DNA of 64,000 nucleotides from Bacteroidota bacterium. Its GTDB lineage: Bacteria; Bacteroidota; Bacteroidia; SXHM01. Below, piece after piece: positions 10,073 through 17,591 of the stretch. Position 1 is the first letter of the stretch, and each line of letters starts with the position of its first letter. The notes beneath the pieces were generated by a model, which saw only the letters and a program-made list of their open reading frames with translations, made no database searches and had not been told where the DNA came from. The position numbers and the translations under genes were made by a program. The DNA is taken from assembly GCA_947479755.1 (NCBI GenBank), contig CANKAM010000004.1:1-64000 (forward strand), written 5' to 3'.

Positions 10073-10087
10073 GTTTATTTAAAATTT

Positions 10088-10112
10088 ACCGCTAAGGCGC
10101 TAAGGCGCAAAG
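10088..10112. repeat. ctaaggcg dispersed repeat
   Basis: The 25 bases upstream of the FadN-like start have an inverted match of 23/25 at 24844-24868. Looser relatives occur at 38105-38150. Confidence 0.65.
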
Positions 10113-10125
10113 TGGTTGTTATTGT

Positions 10126-10599
10126 TTATGCTGTTTCTAATTGTTGTTTTTTGCGGGCGGCTTCAAAGGGTTTGTGTTCCACTACTTTGTTTATTTCATT
10201 GATAACTTCAAAAAATACTAACAATTTTTCTTCGGATATGTTTTCGCGCACTGCGTTGTTGAAAGTTTTTACGGCCAGCTTGGCAAGTTCGCGTTTTGCT
10301 TTGCCTTCTTCGGTGAGGAAGATGATTACGGAGCGTTTATCTTTATCGTGTGCCTGCTTGTAGATTAGCCCGTTTTCTTCCATGGTTTTTAACATGCGAG
10401 TTAAGCTGCGTGTTTCCATACCCAGAAGTGGGGCTATTTTGGTGGCGGGGGTTCCGTTTTCGAGGTCTATATTCAATAAAACAAAACCCAGAGAGGCTGA
10501 TAATTCATACTCGCTGCCTCCATTGTTATACATACGGGAAATGGCGTGCCACGCGGTTTTGATGTTAAAACAAACGGATTGTTGTGCTGGTAATTTCAT
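10126..10599 (-). CDS. MarR family transcriptional regulator
   Basis: A 157-residue winged-helix regulator. The DNA-binding region is residues about 45-110: LNIDLENGTPATKIAPLLGM is the helix-turn-helix, ETRSLTRMLKTMEENGLI the recognition helix, and the wing follows with DKRSVIIFLTEEGK. The C-terminus is the dimerisation helix. It is the first gene of the leftward beta-oxidation operon, so the inference is a repressor of fatty-acid catabolism responding to an acyl-CoA or related ligand. A palindrome and a TAnnTTTG box lie just upstream, suggesting autoregulation. The final codons (RKKQQLETA) are close to the intergenic repeat. Confidence 0.9.
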   Translation of the reverse strand: MKLPAQQSVCFNIKTAWHAISRMYNNGGSEYELSASLGFVLLNIDLENGTPATKIAPLLGMETRSLTRMLKTMEENGLIYKQAHDKDKRSVIIFLTEEGKAKRELAKLAVKTFNNAVRENISEEKLLVFFEVINEINKVVEHKPFEAARKKQQLETA

Positions 10600-10610
10600 G
10601 ATTTCAGATA

Positions 10611-10618
10611 CAAAAGTA
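10611..10618 (-). promoter_or_regulatory. -7 promoter box for marR operon
   Basis: On the minus strand this reads TACTTTTG, an exact match to the Bacteroidota -7 consensus TAnnTTTG, about 12 bp before the marR start codon. The untranslated leader would be very short. No good TTTG -33 element was seen at the usual spacing. Confidence 0.5.
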
Positions 10619-10629
10619 TAAAATTATAG

Positions 10630-10641
10630 TATGCACGCATA
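10630..10641. promoter_or_regulatory. palindrome TATGC-AC-GCATA, candidate MarR operator
   Basis: Perfect 5-2-5 inverted repeat directly upstream of the -7 box of marR, in the position where a bound dimer would block RNA polymerase. MarR proteins bind such palindromes; assignment to this MarR is inferred from position only. Confidence 0.45.
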
Positions 10642-10674
10642 ACATATTTGTGAAAAAGTTTTTAACAGGGGGGT

Positions 10675-10725
10675 ACCACTAAGGGCACAAGGCAACTGAT
10701 TAGAAAACTTAGTGAACTTAGTGGT
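10675..10725. repeat. ccactaag / cttagtgg inverted repeat
   Basis: The spacer between marR and the DUF4382 gene holds accactaag and, inverted, cttagtggt at the ends, with cttagtgaa and aagggcacaaggc between. It resembles the other short degenerate gene-proximal repeats and lies at the 3' end of the DUF4382 gene. Confidence 0.55.
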
Positions 10726-10733
10726 AAGAAAAG

Positions 10734-11261
10734 CTACTCCACCGTAATCAACGGGTTAAGCACATAGCTGCCACCATTTTGCTGCACAGAACCGGCAACA
10801 TCTATATTAAGAACAATCTCTGCTTGCTGACCATCATAAATACCTACATCATCCAAAGGAAAGGTAAGCCCCGAGTTGGGATCATTAGAAACAACAAGGT
10901 CGTATTTAACACCGTTAATTTTTATGTAATTGTCATCACCCACTACAATGCGCATTTCAGAAAGAGCACCGGTGGGCATACGTTTTTTATTGGCAATTTC
11001 GGCATCTTCGCTATCAGAAAGAGAGGCTATATCAAACTGCTGGTTGTGGGCATCTAAAAAATATTTTCCGAATTCGTTATTCGTATTGGCATTGGCAAAC
11101 TTTACCTCTACTCTGCGTATGTCAATAACTATTTCATCATAGGTAACGGGTGCCCCCGAGTCGTGAATGGTCACGGTAACAGAACCGATTGGTGTTTTCT
11201 CGCAGGAAGTAAAAAGCAAGGTAGTTAAACCAAATACTAAAAAGGAGAGTCTGTGCATCAT
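10734..11261 (-). CDS. DUF4382 domain lipoprotein
   Basis: A 175-residue predicted lipoprotein: the N-terminus ends in the lipobox LLFTSC with Cys at about residue 20. The remainder matches the DUF4382 pattern, beginning with GSVTVTIHDSGAPVTYDEIVIDIRRVEVKF-like strands and including MRIVVGDDNYIKINGVKYDL. DUF4382 domains are beta-sandwich-like and common in envelope proteins of Bacteroidota; function unknown. It is a stand-alone leftward gene, divergent from the M42 peptidase. Confidence 0.8.
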   Translation of the reverse strand: MMHRLSFLVFGLTTLLFTSCEKTPIGSVTVTIHDSGAPVTYDEIVIDIRRVEVKFANANTNNEFGKYFLDAHNQQFDIASLSDSEDAEIANKKRMPTGALSEMRIVVGDDNYIKINGVKYDLVVSNDPNSGLTFPLDDVGIYDGQQAEIVLNIDVAGSVQQNGGSYVLNPLITVE

Positions 11262-11355
11262 AATAAAGGAAGGTTTTTAGGCGCACATCTTACGATGAAG
11301 AGATTTTTTTGTTTCTTAATTCTATTACAAATACTTTTGGCATTCGCTTAAGGCA

Positions 11356-11499
11356 ATGAAAACTTCATTTTTCTCTAACACTAATTCTACAATTACATCA
11401 CCTTTTTTGGGGTGCGCAGTTTCGTGCAAAAAGAAAAAAGGGAAGTGCTGCAAGAAATATAAAAAGGAGAAGCTGTGTAAAGATTGTCCGAAGGCGTGA
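11356..11499 (+). CDS. possible small Cys/Lys-rich peptide
   Basis: A 47-codon reading frame with ATG start and TGA stop in the gap between the DUF4382 gene and the M42 peptidase. The C-terminal half is very basic and has six cysteines in the order CxxxC, CC, CxxC, which suggests metal binding or a remnant of a secreted cysteine peptide. Just upstream, an 18-codon frame at 11295-11351 encodes a perfect signal-peptide-like sequence and stops 4 bp before this ATG in another frame, so the two may be pieces of one frameshifted small secreted protein. Not recognised as a known family. Confidence 0.35.
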   Translation: MKTSFFSNTNSTITSPFLGCAVSCKKKKGKCCKKYKKEKLCKDCPKA

Positions 11500-11506
11500 G
11501 GAAAAA

Positions 11507-11576
11507 GACCATGGTCCATAGATAAGAACAAACGAATTAAACAACATTCAAAACATTCAAACATTCTAAACAAAAA
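11507..11576. repeat. two short degenerate repeats before the M42 gene
   Basis: A ctatggac-family fragment (gaccatggtccatag, 11507-11521) is followed by imperfect aacattcaaa units (11535-11570) that end at the start codon of the peptidase gene. Confidence 0.5.
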
Positions 11577-12643
11577 TGAGAGAACAAAGCTGGAAATTTC
11601 TTGAAAAATATTTAAACAATGCCTCACCAACCGGTTTTGAATCTTCGGGACAGGCAATATGGTTAGACTATATCAAACCTTATATTGACTCTTATTTTAC
11701 TGATACCTACGGAACAGTTGTAGGCGTTATCAACCCCGATGCGAAATACAAAGTGGTGATTGAGGCACATGCCGATGAGATCTCGTGGTTTGTTCATTAC
11801 ATCACTAAAGACGGATACATTTACCTGAGACGCAATGGTGGTTCTGATCATCAGATTGCGCCTTCAAAACGAGTGAACATTCACACTGCAAAAGGAATTG
11901 TAAAAGGCATTTTCGGGTGGCCGGCTATTCACGTGCGCGATGCAGGAAAAGAAGAGGCTCCAAGCATGAAAAACATATTCCTTGACCTGGGTTGCAACTC
12001 AAGTGAAGAGGTGGAGAAAATGGGAGTGCACGTTGGTTGCGTTGCAACATTTGAAGATGAACTAATGGTGCTGAACAACCGCTATTATGTTGGCAGAGCG
12101 CTGGACAATCGCATCGGTGGATTTATAATTGCCGAAGTTGCCCGGATGTTGAAAGAGAAAAAGAACAAACTGAAATACGGATTATACATTGTAAACTCAG
12201 TGCAGGAAGAAGTGGGATTGCGTGGAGCCGAAATGATTTCACGTAAAATAAAACCCGATCTGGCTATTGTTACTGACGTTTGTCACGATACACAATCACC
12301 TATGTATGACAAAAAGAATAGTGGTGATTTATCGGCAGGGAGAGGACCGGTTCTTACCTACGGACCTGCAGTTCATAATAATGTTTTGAATGCCATTATT
12401 AAGCTTGCTGAGAAGAAGAAAATCCCATTCCAGCGCGCAGCTGTTTCAAGGGCTACGGGTACGGATACTGATGCTTTTGCTTATTCAAGCGAAGGTGTTG
12501 CTTCGGCACTTATTTCACTTCCCCTTAAATATATGCACACAACCGTTGAGTCGGTTCACAAAGATGATGTGGACAACGTGATTAAACTGATGTATGAGTA
12601 TTTAATTGAGTTGAAAGCAGGACACGATTTTAAATATCTGTAA
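11576..12643 (+). CDS. M42 family metallopeptidase (glutamyl/leucyl aminopeptidase type)
   Basis: Cytoplasmic di-metal aminopeptidase of 355 residues, the usual M42 length. Metal and catalytic residues are all present: His65 in EAHADE, bridging Asp177 in ALDNRIGG, catalytic Glu211 and metal ligand Glu212 in QEEVGLRGA, Asp234 in TDVCHD, and the C-terminal His in MHTTVESVHKDDV. Likely role is trimming N-terminal residues from peptides. A single rightward gene, convergent with the phosphodiesterase lipoprotein. Confidence 0.92.
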   Translation: MREQSWKFLEKYLNNASPTGFESSGQAIWLDYIKPYIDSYFTDTYGTVVGVINPDAKYKVVIEAHADEISWFVHYITKDGYIYLRRNGGSDHQIAPSKRVNIHTAKGIVKGIFGWPAIHVRDAGKEEAPSMKNIFLDLGCNSSEEVEKMGVHVGCVATFEDELMVLNNRYYVGRALDNRIGGFIIAEVARMLKEKKNKLKYGLYIVNSVQEEVGLRGAEMISRKIKPDLAIVTDVCHDTQSPMYDKKNSGDLSAGRGPVLTYGPAVHNNVLNAIIKLAEKKKIPFQRAAVSRATGTDTDAFAYSSEGVASALISLPLKYMHTTVESVHKDDVDNVIKLMYEYLIELKAGHDFKYL

Positions 12644-12646
12644 GTC

Positions 12647-12680
12647 TTGGTATTCGGTTATCAGTAATCGGTATTCGGTA
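12647..12680. repeat. attcggttatc-type degenerate repeat
   Basis: Three imperfect units (tattcggttatcagtaatcggtattcggta) fill the 47-bp gap between the convergent M42 and phosphodiesterase genes. Confidence 0.5.
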
Positions 12681-12690
12681 AGGCGCAATT

Positions 12691-13608
12691 TCAATATAAC
12701 GGGGTTCCGTCCAATCCCCAACTGCCTTGAACAGGGATATCAAGGTATTTCATGATGCTTGGAAATACATCGGTGTTAGCAGCATTGCCTTGCTGATTAT
12801 GATTAGGAATTCCTTCACCATTTAGAACAAGAAACACATAACGGGTTGCAGGATTACCATCCTGCCCACCATGAGATGTTCCACTTCCACCATGGTCGGT
12901 GCAAACTACTACCATCCATTTTTCATTCAAGGTAGCTTCGCGTTGATGTATACTGATCATTATCTCTTTAATATAAATGTCCGTTTGCTCAATAGCTGAA
13001 ATATATTCAGGCTGCAAAGGATCAAAACCAAATGAATGTCCGGCATGGTCAGGGTCATCAAAATGCAGCACCAACATATCGGGGCTGCAATTATCCAATA
13101 ACCAGATGGTGGAGTCTTTCAATTCTACATCTGAAGCAACATCAACAGCGTAATCTTCATCAGCGGTAAGGCGAAGGAAGTTATACCAATTTGTAAGCAC
13201 ACATAAGTTATACTCAGGATGCTGCTGACGGATGTAGTAAAACATATCAGGATACTGAGCAAAGTTATCCTGCTGGTCAAATGAATTATCTAACAAACCA
13301 TGCTTGGCAGGAAAAACTCCGTGCAGCAATGTTGACCAACCAGGAACGCTTACCGTGTTTGGCCCCCGGTCAACCGTGCTGACAAATATTCCTGTTGCAA
13401 TCAGGGAATCAATTGCAGGAGTGTTTGAGTTCAGTAAAGCATCTGTACGGCAACCATCAATGCCGATGAAGAGGACTTTCTTTTTGTTTGATGAGGCTGG
13501 CTTGCAGTTGCGGATCTCCTGATCGAGGGGAAGTGTTTCGGAATTTGGGAGTTCTTTTTTGCAGGAGAACAGCAACAGCACTAAAATGAAAACCGAGAAC
13601 TTATTCAC
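12691..13608 (-). CDS. alkaline phosphatase family lipoprotein (phosphodiesterase/pyrophosphatase type)
   Basis: A 305-residue predicted lipoprotein (lipobox LLLFSC, Cys at about residue 16) with the alkaline-phosphatase superfamily metal sites: LFIGIDGCRTDALL near 47-60 with the first metal Asp and a Thr in the nucleophile position, HFDDPDHAGHSFGF near 185-198, and VCTDHGGSGTSHGG near 235. These match type I phosphodiesterase/nucleotide pyrophosphatases. It would act outside the cytoplasm on phosphodiesters. Only 2 bp separate it from the upstream mutase gene, so it may be cotranscribed with it, although no metabolic connection is evident. Confidence 0.87.
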   Translation of the reverse strand: MNKFSVFILVLLLFSCKKELPNSETLPLDQEIRNCKPASSNKKKVLFIGIDGCRTDALLNSNTPAIDSLIATGIFVSTVDRGPNTVSVPGWSTLLHGVFPAKHGLLDNSFDQQDNFAQYPDMFYYIRQQHPEYNLCVLTNWYNFLRLTADEDYAVDVASDVELKDSTIWLLDNCSPDMLVLHFDDPDHAGHSFGFDPLQPEYISAIEQTDIYIKEIMISIHQREATLNEKWMVVVCTDHGGSGTSHGGQDGNPATRYVFLVLNGEGIPNHNQQGNAANTDVFPSIMKYLDIPVQGSWGLDGTPLY

Positions 13609-13610
13609 CT

Positions 13611-16600
13611 TTACATGTTCCTACGATACTGCCCACCTACCTCAAACAAGGCTTCGGTTATTTGTCCGAGTGAGCAATACTTGGCGGCTTCCATCAGTTT
13701 CTCAAATATATTTTCGTTGCGGATAGAGGCAAGTTGCAGCTCACGCAATAGTTCATGCGTTTGCGCTGCGTTTCCTTTGTGCAGTTCGGTCAGCATACTG
13801 ATCTGGTATTGCTTTTCTTCTTCGGTAGCACGTATAACTTCTTTCGGCAGTATGGTTGGCGAACCTTTAGAGGATAAATAGGTGTTCACGCCTATGATCG
13901 GGAACTCGCCTGTGTGTTTCAGTGTTTCGTAATACAGGCTTTCTTCCTGTATTTTGCCGCGCTGATACATGGTTTCCATCGCACCCAACACACCTCCGCG
14001 TTCGGTTATCTTATCAAATTCGGAGAGGACAGCCTCTTCTACTAAATCTGTTAACTCCTCTATGATAAACGAACCTTGTATGGGATTCTCGTTCTTAGAC
14101 AATCCTAACTCTTTGTTGATGATTAACTGAATTGCCATCGCCCTTCTCACGCTTTCTTCGGTTGGGGTGGTAATTGCTTCATCGTATGCGTTGGTGTGAA
14201 GCGAATTGCAGTTATCATAGATCGCATAGAGGGCCTGTAAGGTTGTGCGTATGTCGTTGAAGTCAATTTCCTGAGCATGTAAACTTCTTCCGGATGTCTG
14301 AATGTGATACTTCAGCATTTGAGAACGCTCATTGCCTTTATACTTCAGCTTCATTGCCTTTGCCCAAATCTTGCGGGCTACGCGACCTATAACAGCGTAC
14401 TCAGGGTCTATACCGTTGGAGAAAAAGAACGACAGATTGGGAGCAAAGTCGTCAATCTTCATTCCTCTTGAGAGGTAATACTCCACGTAGGTAAAGCCAT
14501 TAGATAAGGTAAAAGCCAACTGCGTTATCGGGTTAGCTCCTGCCTCTGCAATGTGGTAACCACTAATGGAAACAGAGTAGAAGTTGCGTACGTTGTTCTC
14601 AATAAAGTACTGCTGAACATCGCCCATGACACGCAGAGAGAATTCGGTGGAGAAGATGCAGGTGTTCTGCGCCTGGTCTTCCTTTAATATATCTGCCTGA
14701 ACGGTGCCGCGCACTTGTTTGAGCGTTTCTATCTTAATCTTTTCGTACACATCCTTTGGCAAGACCTGATCGCCTGTGATGCCGAGTAACATTAAGCCAA
14801 GTCCTTCGTTGCCGGCAGGTAAGTCTTCTTGGTATTTGGGGCGTTTTACTCCTTTCTTCTTATAGATGTCGGCAATCTTCTTTTCTACTTCCTTTTCTAA
14901 GCCATTAGCCTTTATGTACAGCTCACATTGCTGGTCGATAGCGGCATTCATGAAGAAGGCTGTGAGTGTTGGTGCCGGTCCGTTGATGGTCATAGAGACC
15001 GATGTGGTTGGACTGGCCAGATTAAAGCCGCTGTAAAGCTTCTTTGCATCATCGAGGCAGCAGATGGACACACCGCTGTTGCCGACTTTGCCATAAATAT
15101 CGGGACGCACATCGGGGTCGCGGCCGTACAGTGTTACGCTGTCGAACGCAGTGGAAAGGCGCTTTGCGGGTAAGCCTGTTGACACGTAGTGAAAGCGTTT
15201 GTTGGTCCGTTCCGGGCCTCCTTCACCTGCAAACATACGGGCGGGGTCTTCCTCCGTGCGTTTGAACGGGTAAACACCCGCAGCGTAAGGAAACTCACCC
15301 GGTACATTCTCCTGCAATACCCAGCGCAGCACATCGCCCCAGGCCTGATAGCGCGGAGTAGCCACTTTAGGAATTTGGGTATGCGATAAACTCTCGGTGT
15401 GGGTCTTAATCTTAATCACCTTGTCGCGTACTTTGAAGGAGTAAAACTCATCCTTGTATAACTTTGCTTTTGCGGGCCAGCCTTGGATGATATCCCAGTT
15501 GGCAGCAGCAAATGATTTACGAAGGCGGTCGAACTCTGCACGCATTACTTTCAGCACATCTTGTCTTTCATCCTTAGCAGAGCGAAGGATCTCCTCCATG
15601 GCTTCTTCGGGCTGCAATACCTTGTTAAGGGTAACATGCGAAACGGTTTTGATAGCCGTAAAGAGTGCATAGAGCTGATTGGCAATCTCTGCCTGTTCAT
15701 TCGCCCAGTTGTCGTAGCCACGGTTGTTCTCTGATATCTCGCTCAGGTAGCGGACGCGGGCAGGCGGGATGATGAATATCTTCTCACTCATTTCATCGGT
15801 GTGACCGATGTGCGTTTTAAACTCCGTGCCGGTCTTCTCCGTTATCTTGTCCATCACTGCTATGTAGAGTGAGTTCATGCCAGGGTCGTTGAATTGCGAG
15901 GCGATAGTGCCGAAGACAGGCGTTTTATCATCGGGCAGGTCAAATAACTGGCGGTTGCGTTTGTATTGTTTCTTTACATCGCGCAGGGCATCCTGTGCAC
16001 CGCGCTTATCGAATTTGTTGAGGGCAACTACATCGGCAAAGTCGAGCATGTCAATCTTCTCGAGTTGTGTTGCAGCCCCATATTCGGGCGTCATTACATA
16101 TAATGAAACATCGGAGTGGTCAAGGATTTCGGTATCACTTTGTCCGATGCCTGATGTCTCGAGTATGATTAAATCGTAGCCAGCGGCTTTCACTACGTTC
16201 ACCGCTTCCTGCACGTACTTTGATAGGGCGAGGTTGCTCTGGCGGGTAGCCAGTGAGCGCATGTAAACCCTGTCGTTGGCGATAGCGTTCATGCGAATAC
16301 GGTCGCCTAACAATGCACCCCCTGTCTTGCGTTTGGAAGGATCGACCGAAACGATGGCGATATTTTTATTTGGGAAGTCGATGAGGAACCTGCGCACGAG
16401 TTCATCTATGAGTGATGACTTGCCGGCACCTCCGGTGCCGGTGATGCCCAACACCGGAACCTTGGCGCTGAGGGCAATCTCCTCCACTTGTTTAAGGATA
16501 AGCTTTGCTTCTTCCGGGAAGTTTTCTGCTGCTGATATGATACGGGCAATGGCTTTTACATCGCGCTTGGCCAGTGACTTTACTTCGTCTTTAAGATTAG

Positions 16601-17045
16601 TACCCGAGGGGAAGTCGCACTGCTGCAACATATCGTTAATCATCCCCTGCAGGCCCATGGAGCGGCCATCGTCAGGGGAGTAGATACGGGTGATGCCGTA
16701 GCGCTGCAGTTCTTCTATCTCTGTAGGGAGAATTGTTCCGCCACCTCCGCCAAAGATTTTGATGTGAGAGCAATCTGCCTGCTTCAGCAGGTCGAACATG
16801 TACTTAAAGAACTCAAGATGCCCGCCCTGATAGGAAGTGATGGCAATGGCCTGTACATCTTCCTGAATGGCACAGTCCACTATCTCCTTCACGCTGCGGT
16901 CGTGGCCAAGGTGTATGACCTCAGCCCCGCTTGCCTGAATAATTCTGCGCATGATATTGATGGCAGCATCGTGCCCGTCAAACAGCGAAGCAGCTGTAAC
17001 AATGCGGATTTTGTTCTTCGGCTTGTAAACTTCTGTTTTATCCAT
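13611..17045 (-). CDS. icmF: fused isobutyryl-CoA mutase / methylmalonyl-CoA mutase family protein
   Basis: Adenosylcobalamin-dependent acyl-CoA carbon-skeleton mutase of 1144 residues with the three-part architecture of IcmF. Residues about 10-140 are the B12-binding domain (DGHD with the cobalt-coordinating His, [15 protein letters not shown]). Residues about 185-510 are the MeaB/ArgK-type G-protein chaperone (P-loop [28 protein letters not shown]). Residues about 570-1110 are the substrate-binding TIM barrel ([33 protein letters not shown]). The arrangement points to isobutyryl/butyryl-CoA isomerisation, but the substrate cannot be fixed from motifs alone. A good promoter lies 17 bp upstream. 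It fits a fatty-acid/branched-chain metabolism theme with the neighbouring beta-oxidation operon. Confidence 0.9.
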   Translation of the reverse strand: MDKTEVYKPKNKIRIVTAASLFDGHDAAINIMRRIIQASGAEVIHLGHDRSVKEIVDCAIQEDVQAIAITSYQGGHLEFFKYMFDLLKQADCSHIKIFGGGGGTILPTEIEELQRYGITRIYSPDDGRSMGLQGMINDMLQQCDFPSGTNLKDEVKSLAKRDVKAIARIISAAENFPEEAKLILKQVEEIALSAKVPVLGITGTGGAGKSSLIDELVRRFLIDFPNKNIAIVSVDPSKRKTGGALLGDRIRMNAIANDRVYMRSLATRQSNLALSKYVQEAVNVVKAAGYDLIILETSGIGQSDTEILDHSDVSLYVMTPEYGAATQLEKIDMLDFADVVALNKFDKRGAQDALRDVKKQYKRNRQLFDLPDDKTPVFGTIASQFNDPGMNSLYIAVMDKITEKTGTEFKTHIGHTDEMSEKIFIIPPARVRYLSEISENNRGYDNWANEQAEIANQLYALFTAIKTVSHVTLNKVLQPEEAMEEILRSAKDERQDVLKVMRAEFDRLRKSFAAANWDIIQGWPAKAKLYKDEFYSFKVRDKVIKIKTHTESLSHTQIPKVATPRYQAWGDVLRWVLQENVPGEFPYAAGVYPFKRTEEDPARMFAGEGGPERTNKRFHYVSTGLPAKRLSTAFDSVTLYGRDPDVRPDIYGKVGNSGVSICCLDDAKKLYSGFNLASPTTSVSMTINGPAPTLTAFFMNAAIDQQCELYIKANGLEKEVEKKIADIYKKKGVKRPKYQEDLPAGNEGLGLMLLGITGDQVLPKDVYEKIKIETLKQVRGTVQADILKEDQAQNTCIFSTEFSLRVMGDVQQYFIENNVRNFYSVSISGYHIAEAGANPITQLAFTLSNGFTYVEYYLSRGMKIDDFAPNLSFFFSNGIDPEYAVIGRVARKIWAKAMKLKYKGNERSQMLKYHIQTSGRSLHAQEIDFNDIRTTLQALYAIYDNCNSLHTNAYDEAITTPTEESVRRAMAIQLIINKELGLSKNENPIQGSFIIEELTDLVEEAVLSEFDKITERGGVLGAMETMYQRGKIQEESLYYETLKHTGEFPIIGVNTYLSSKGSPTILPKEVIRATEEEKQYQISMLTELHKGNAAQTHELLRELQLASIRNENIFEKLMEAAKYCSLGQITEALFEVGGQYRRNM

Positions 17046-17061
17046 TTTTTGTTTAGCAGGG

Positions 17062-17093
17062 CAAAACTATTGATTTTAAGATAGTGTAACAAA
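17062..17093 (-). promoter_or_regulatory. Bacteroidota promoter for icmF
   Basis: On the minus strand: TTTG (17090-17093), 20 bp spacer, then TAGTTTTG (17062-17069), matching the TTTG / TAnnTTTG elements at the expected spacing. The start codon is about 17 bp downstream of the -7 box. Confidence 0.6.
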
Positions 17094-17114
17094 CGAATTT
17101 ACTAAACTTGTGCA

Positions 17115-17591
17115 ATGAAAAAAGGATTATACCCCTGCCTGTTTGTGCTTTTTGTTGGTGCTGCTACCTCGTGCAGAACAACGGAGCAAACTGCTGCGAC
17201 TGATGAAGTGGTAAAGACCGTAAGCTCTTCCATTAACGAGCTTGCATCGGCACAGGCCAAGATTATCGGGAAGATAATCTGGATTGACGAAGTGCGGGAG
17301 GCAGAGGGCCCCTGCGCAAAAGCGCCCTGCCGGGCACGCATTGTAATTAAAACACTGGAGAAAAAGGGCAGTCTGTATCAAGGAGGCAATGCGGGCGACA
17401 CGCTGAGTGTTTCGTTTGCCTTTACCCTTGCTGCCACCACACCTGAATTGTTTCCGGGTATGAAGACCAGCTTTCCCGGACTAAGTGTTAACGACCGCTT
17501 TGAAGCCAAGATAGAAAGCCGCCTTGCCCTGAATGAGCAAGGTGTTGCCTACCTTATTTACGAATACAAAAAGTTTACTTATGAAAAATAA
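17115..17591 (+). CDS. hypothetical lipoprotein
   Basis: A 158-residue protein with a lipoprotein signal (LFVGAATSC, Cys at about residue 20), then a Thr/Ser/Glu-rich linker and one globular region. Two cysteines lie close together in EGPCAKAPCRARIV, and a beta-strand-rich part follows. The family was not recognised; the pattern is compatible with a small envelope protein. It overlaps the next gene by 11 bp, so the two are almost certainly cotranscribed and it may help export or anchor that secreted protein. Divergent from icmF. Confidence 0.65.
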   Translation: MKKGLYPCLFVLFVGAATSCRTTEQTAATDEVVKTVSSSINELASAQAKIIGKIIWIDEVREAEGPCAKAPCRARIVIKTLEKKGSLYQGGNAGDTLSVSFAFTLAATTPELFPGMKTSFPGLSVNDRFEAKIESRLALNEQGVAYLIYEYKKFTYEK

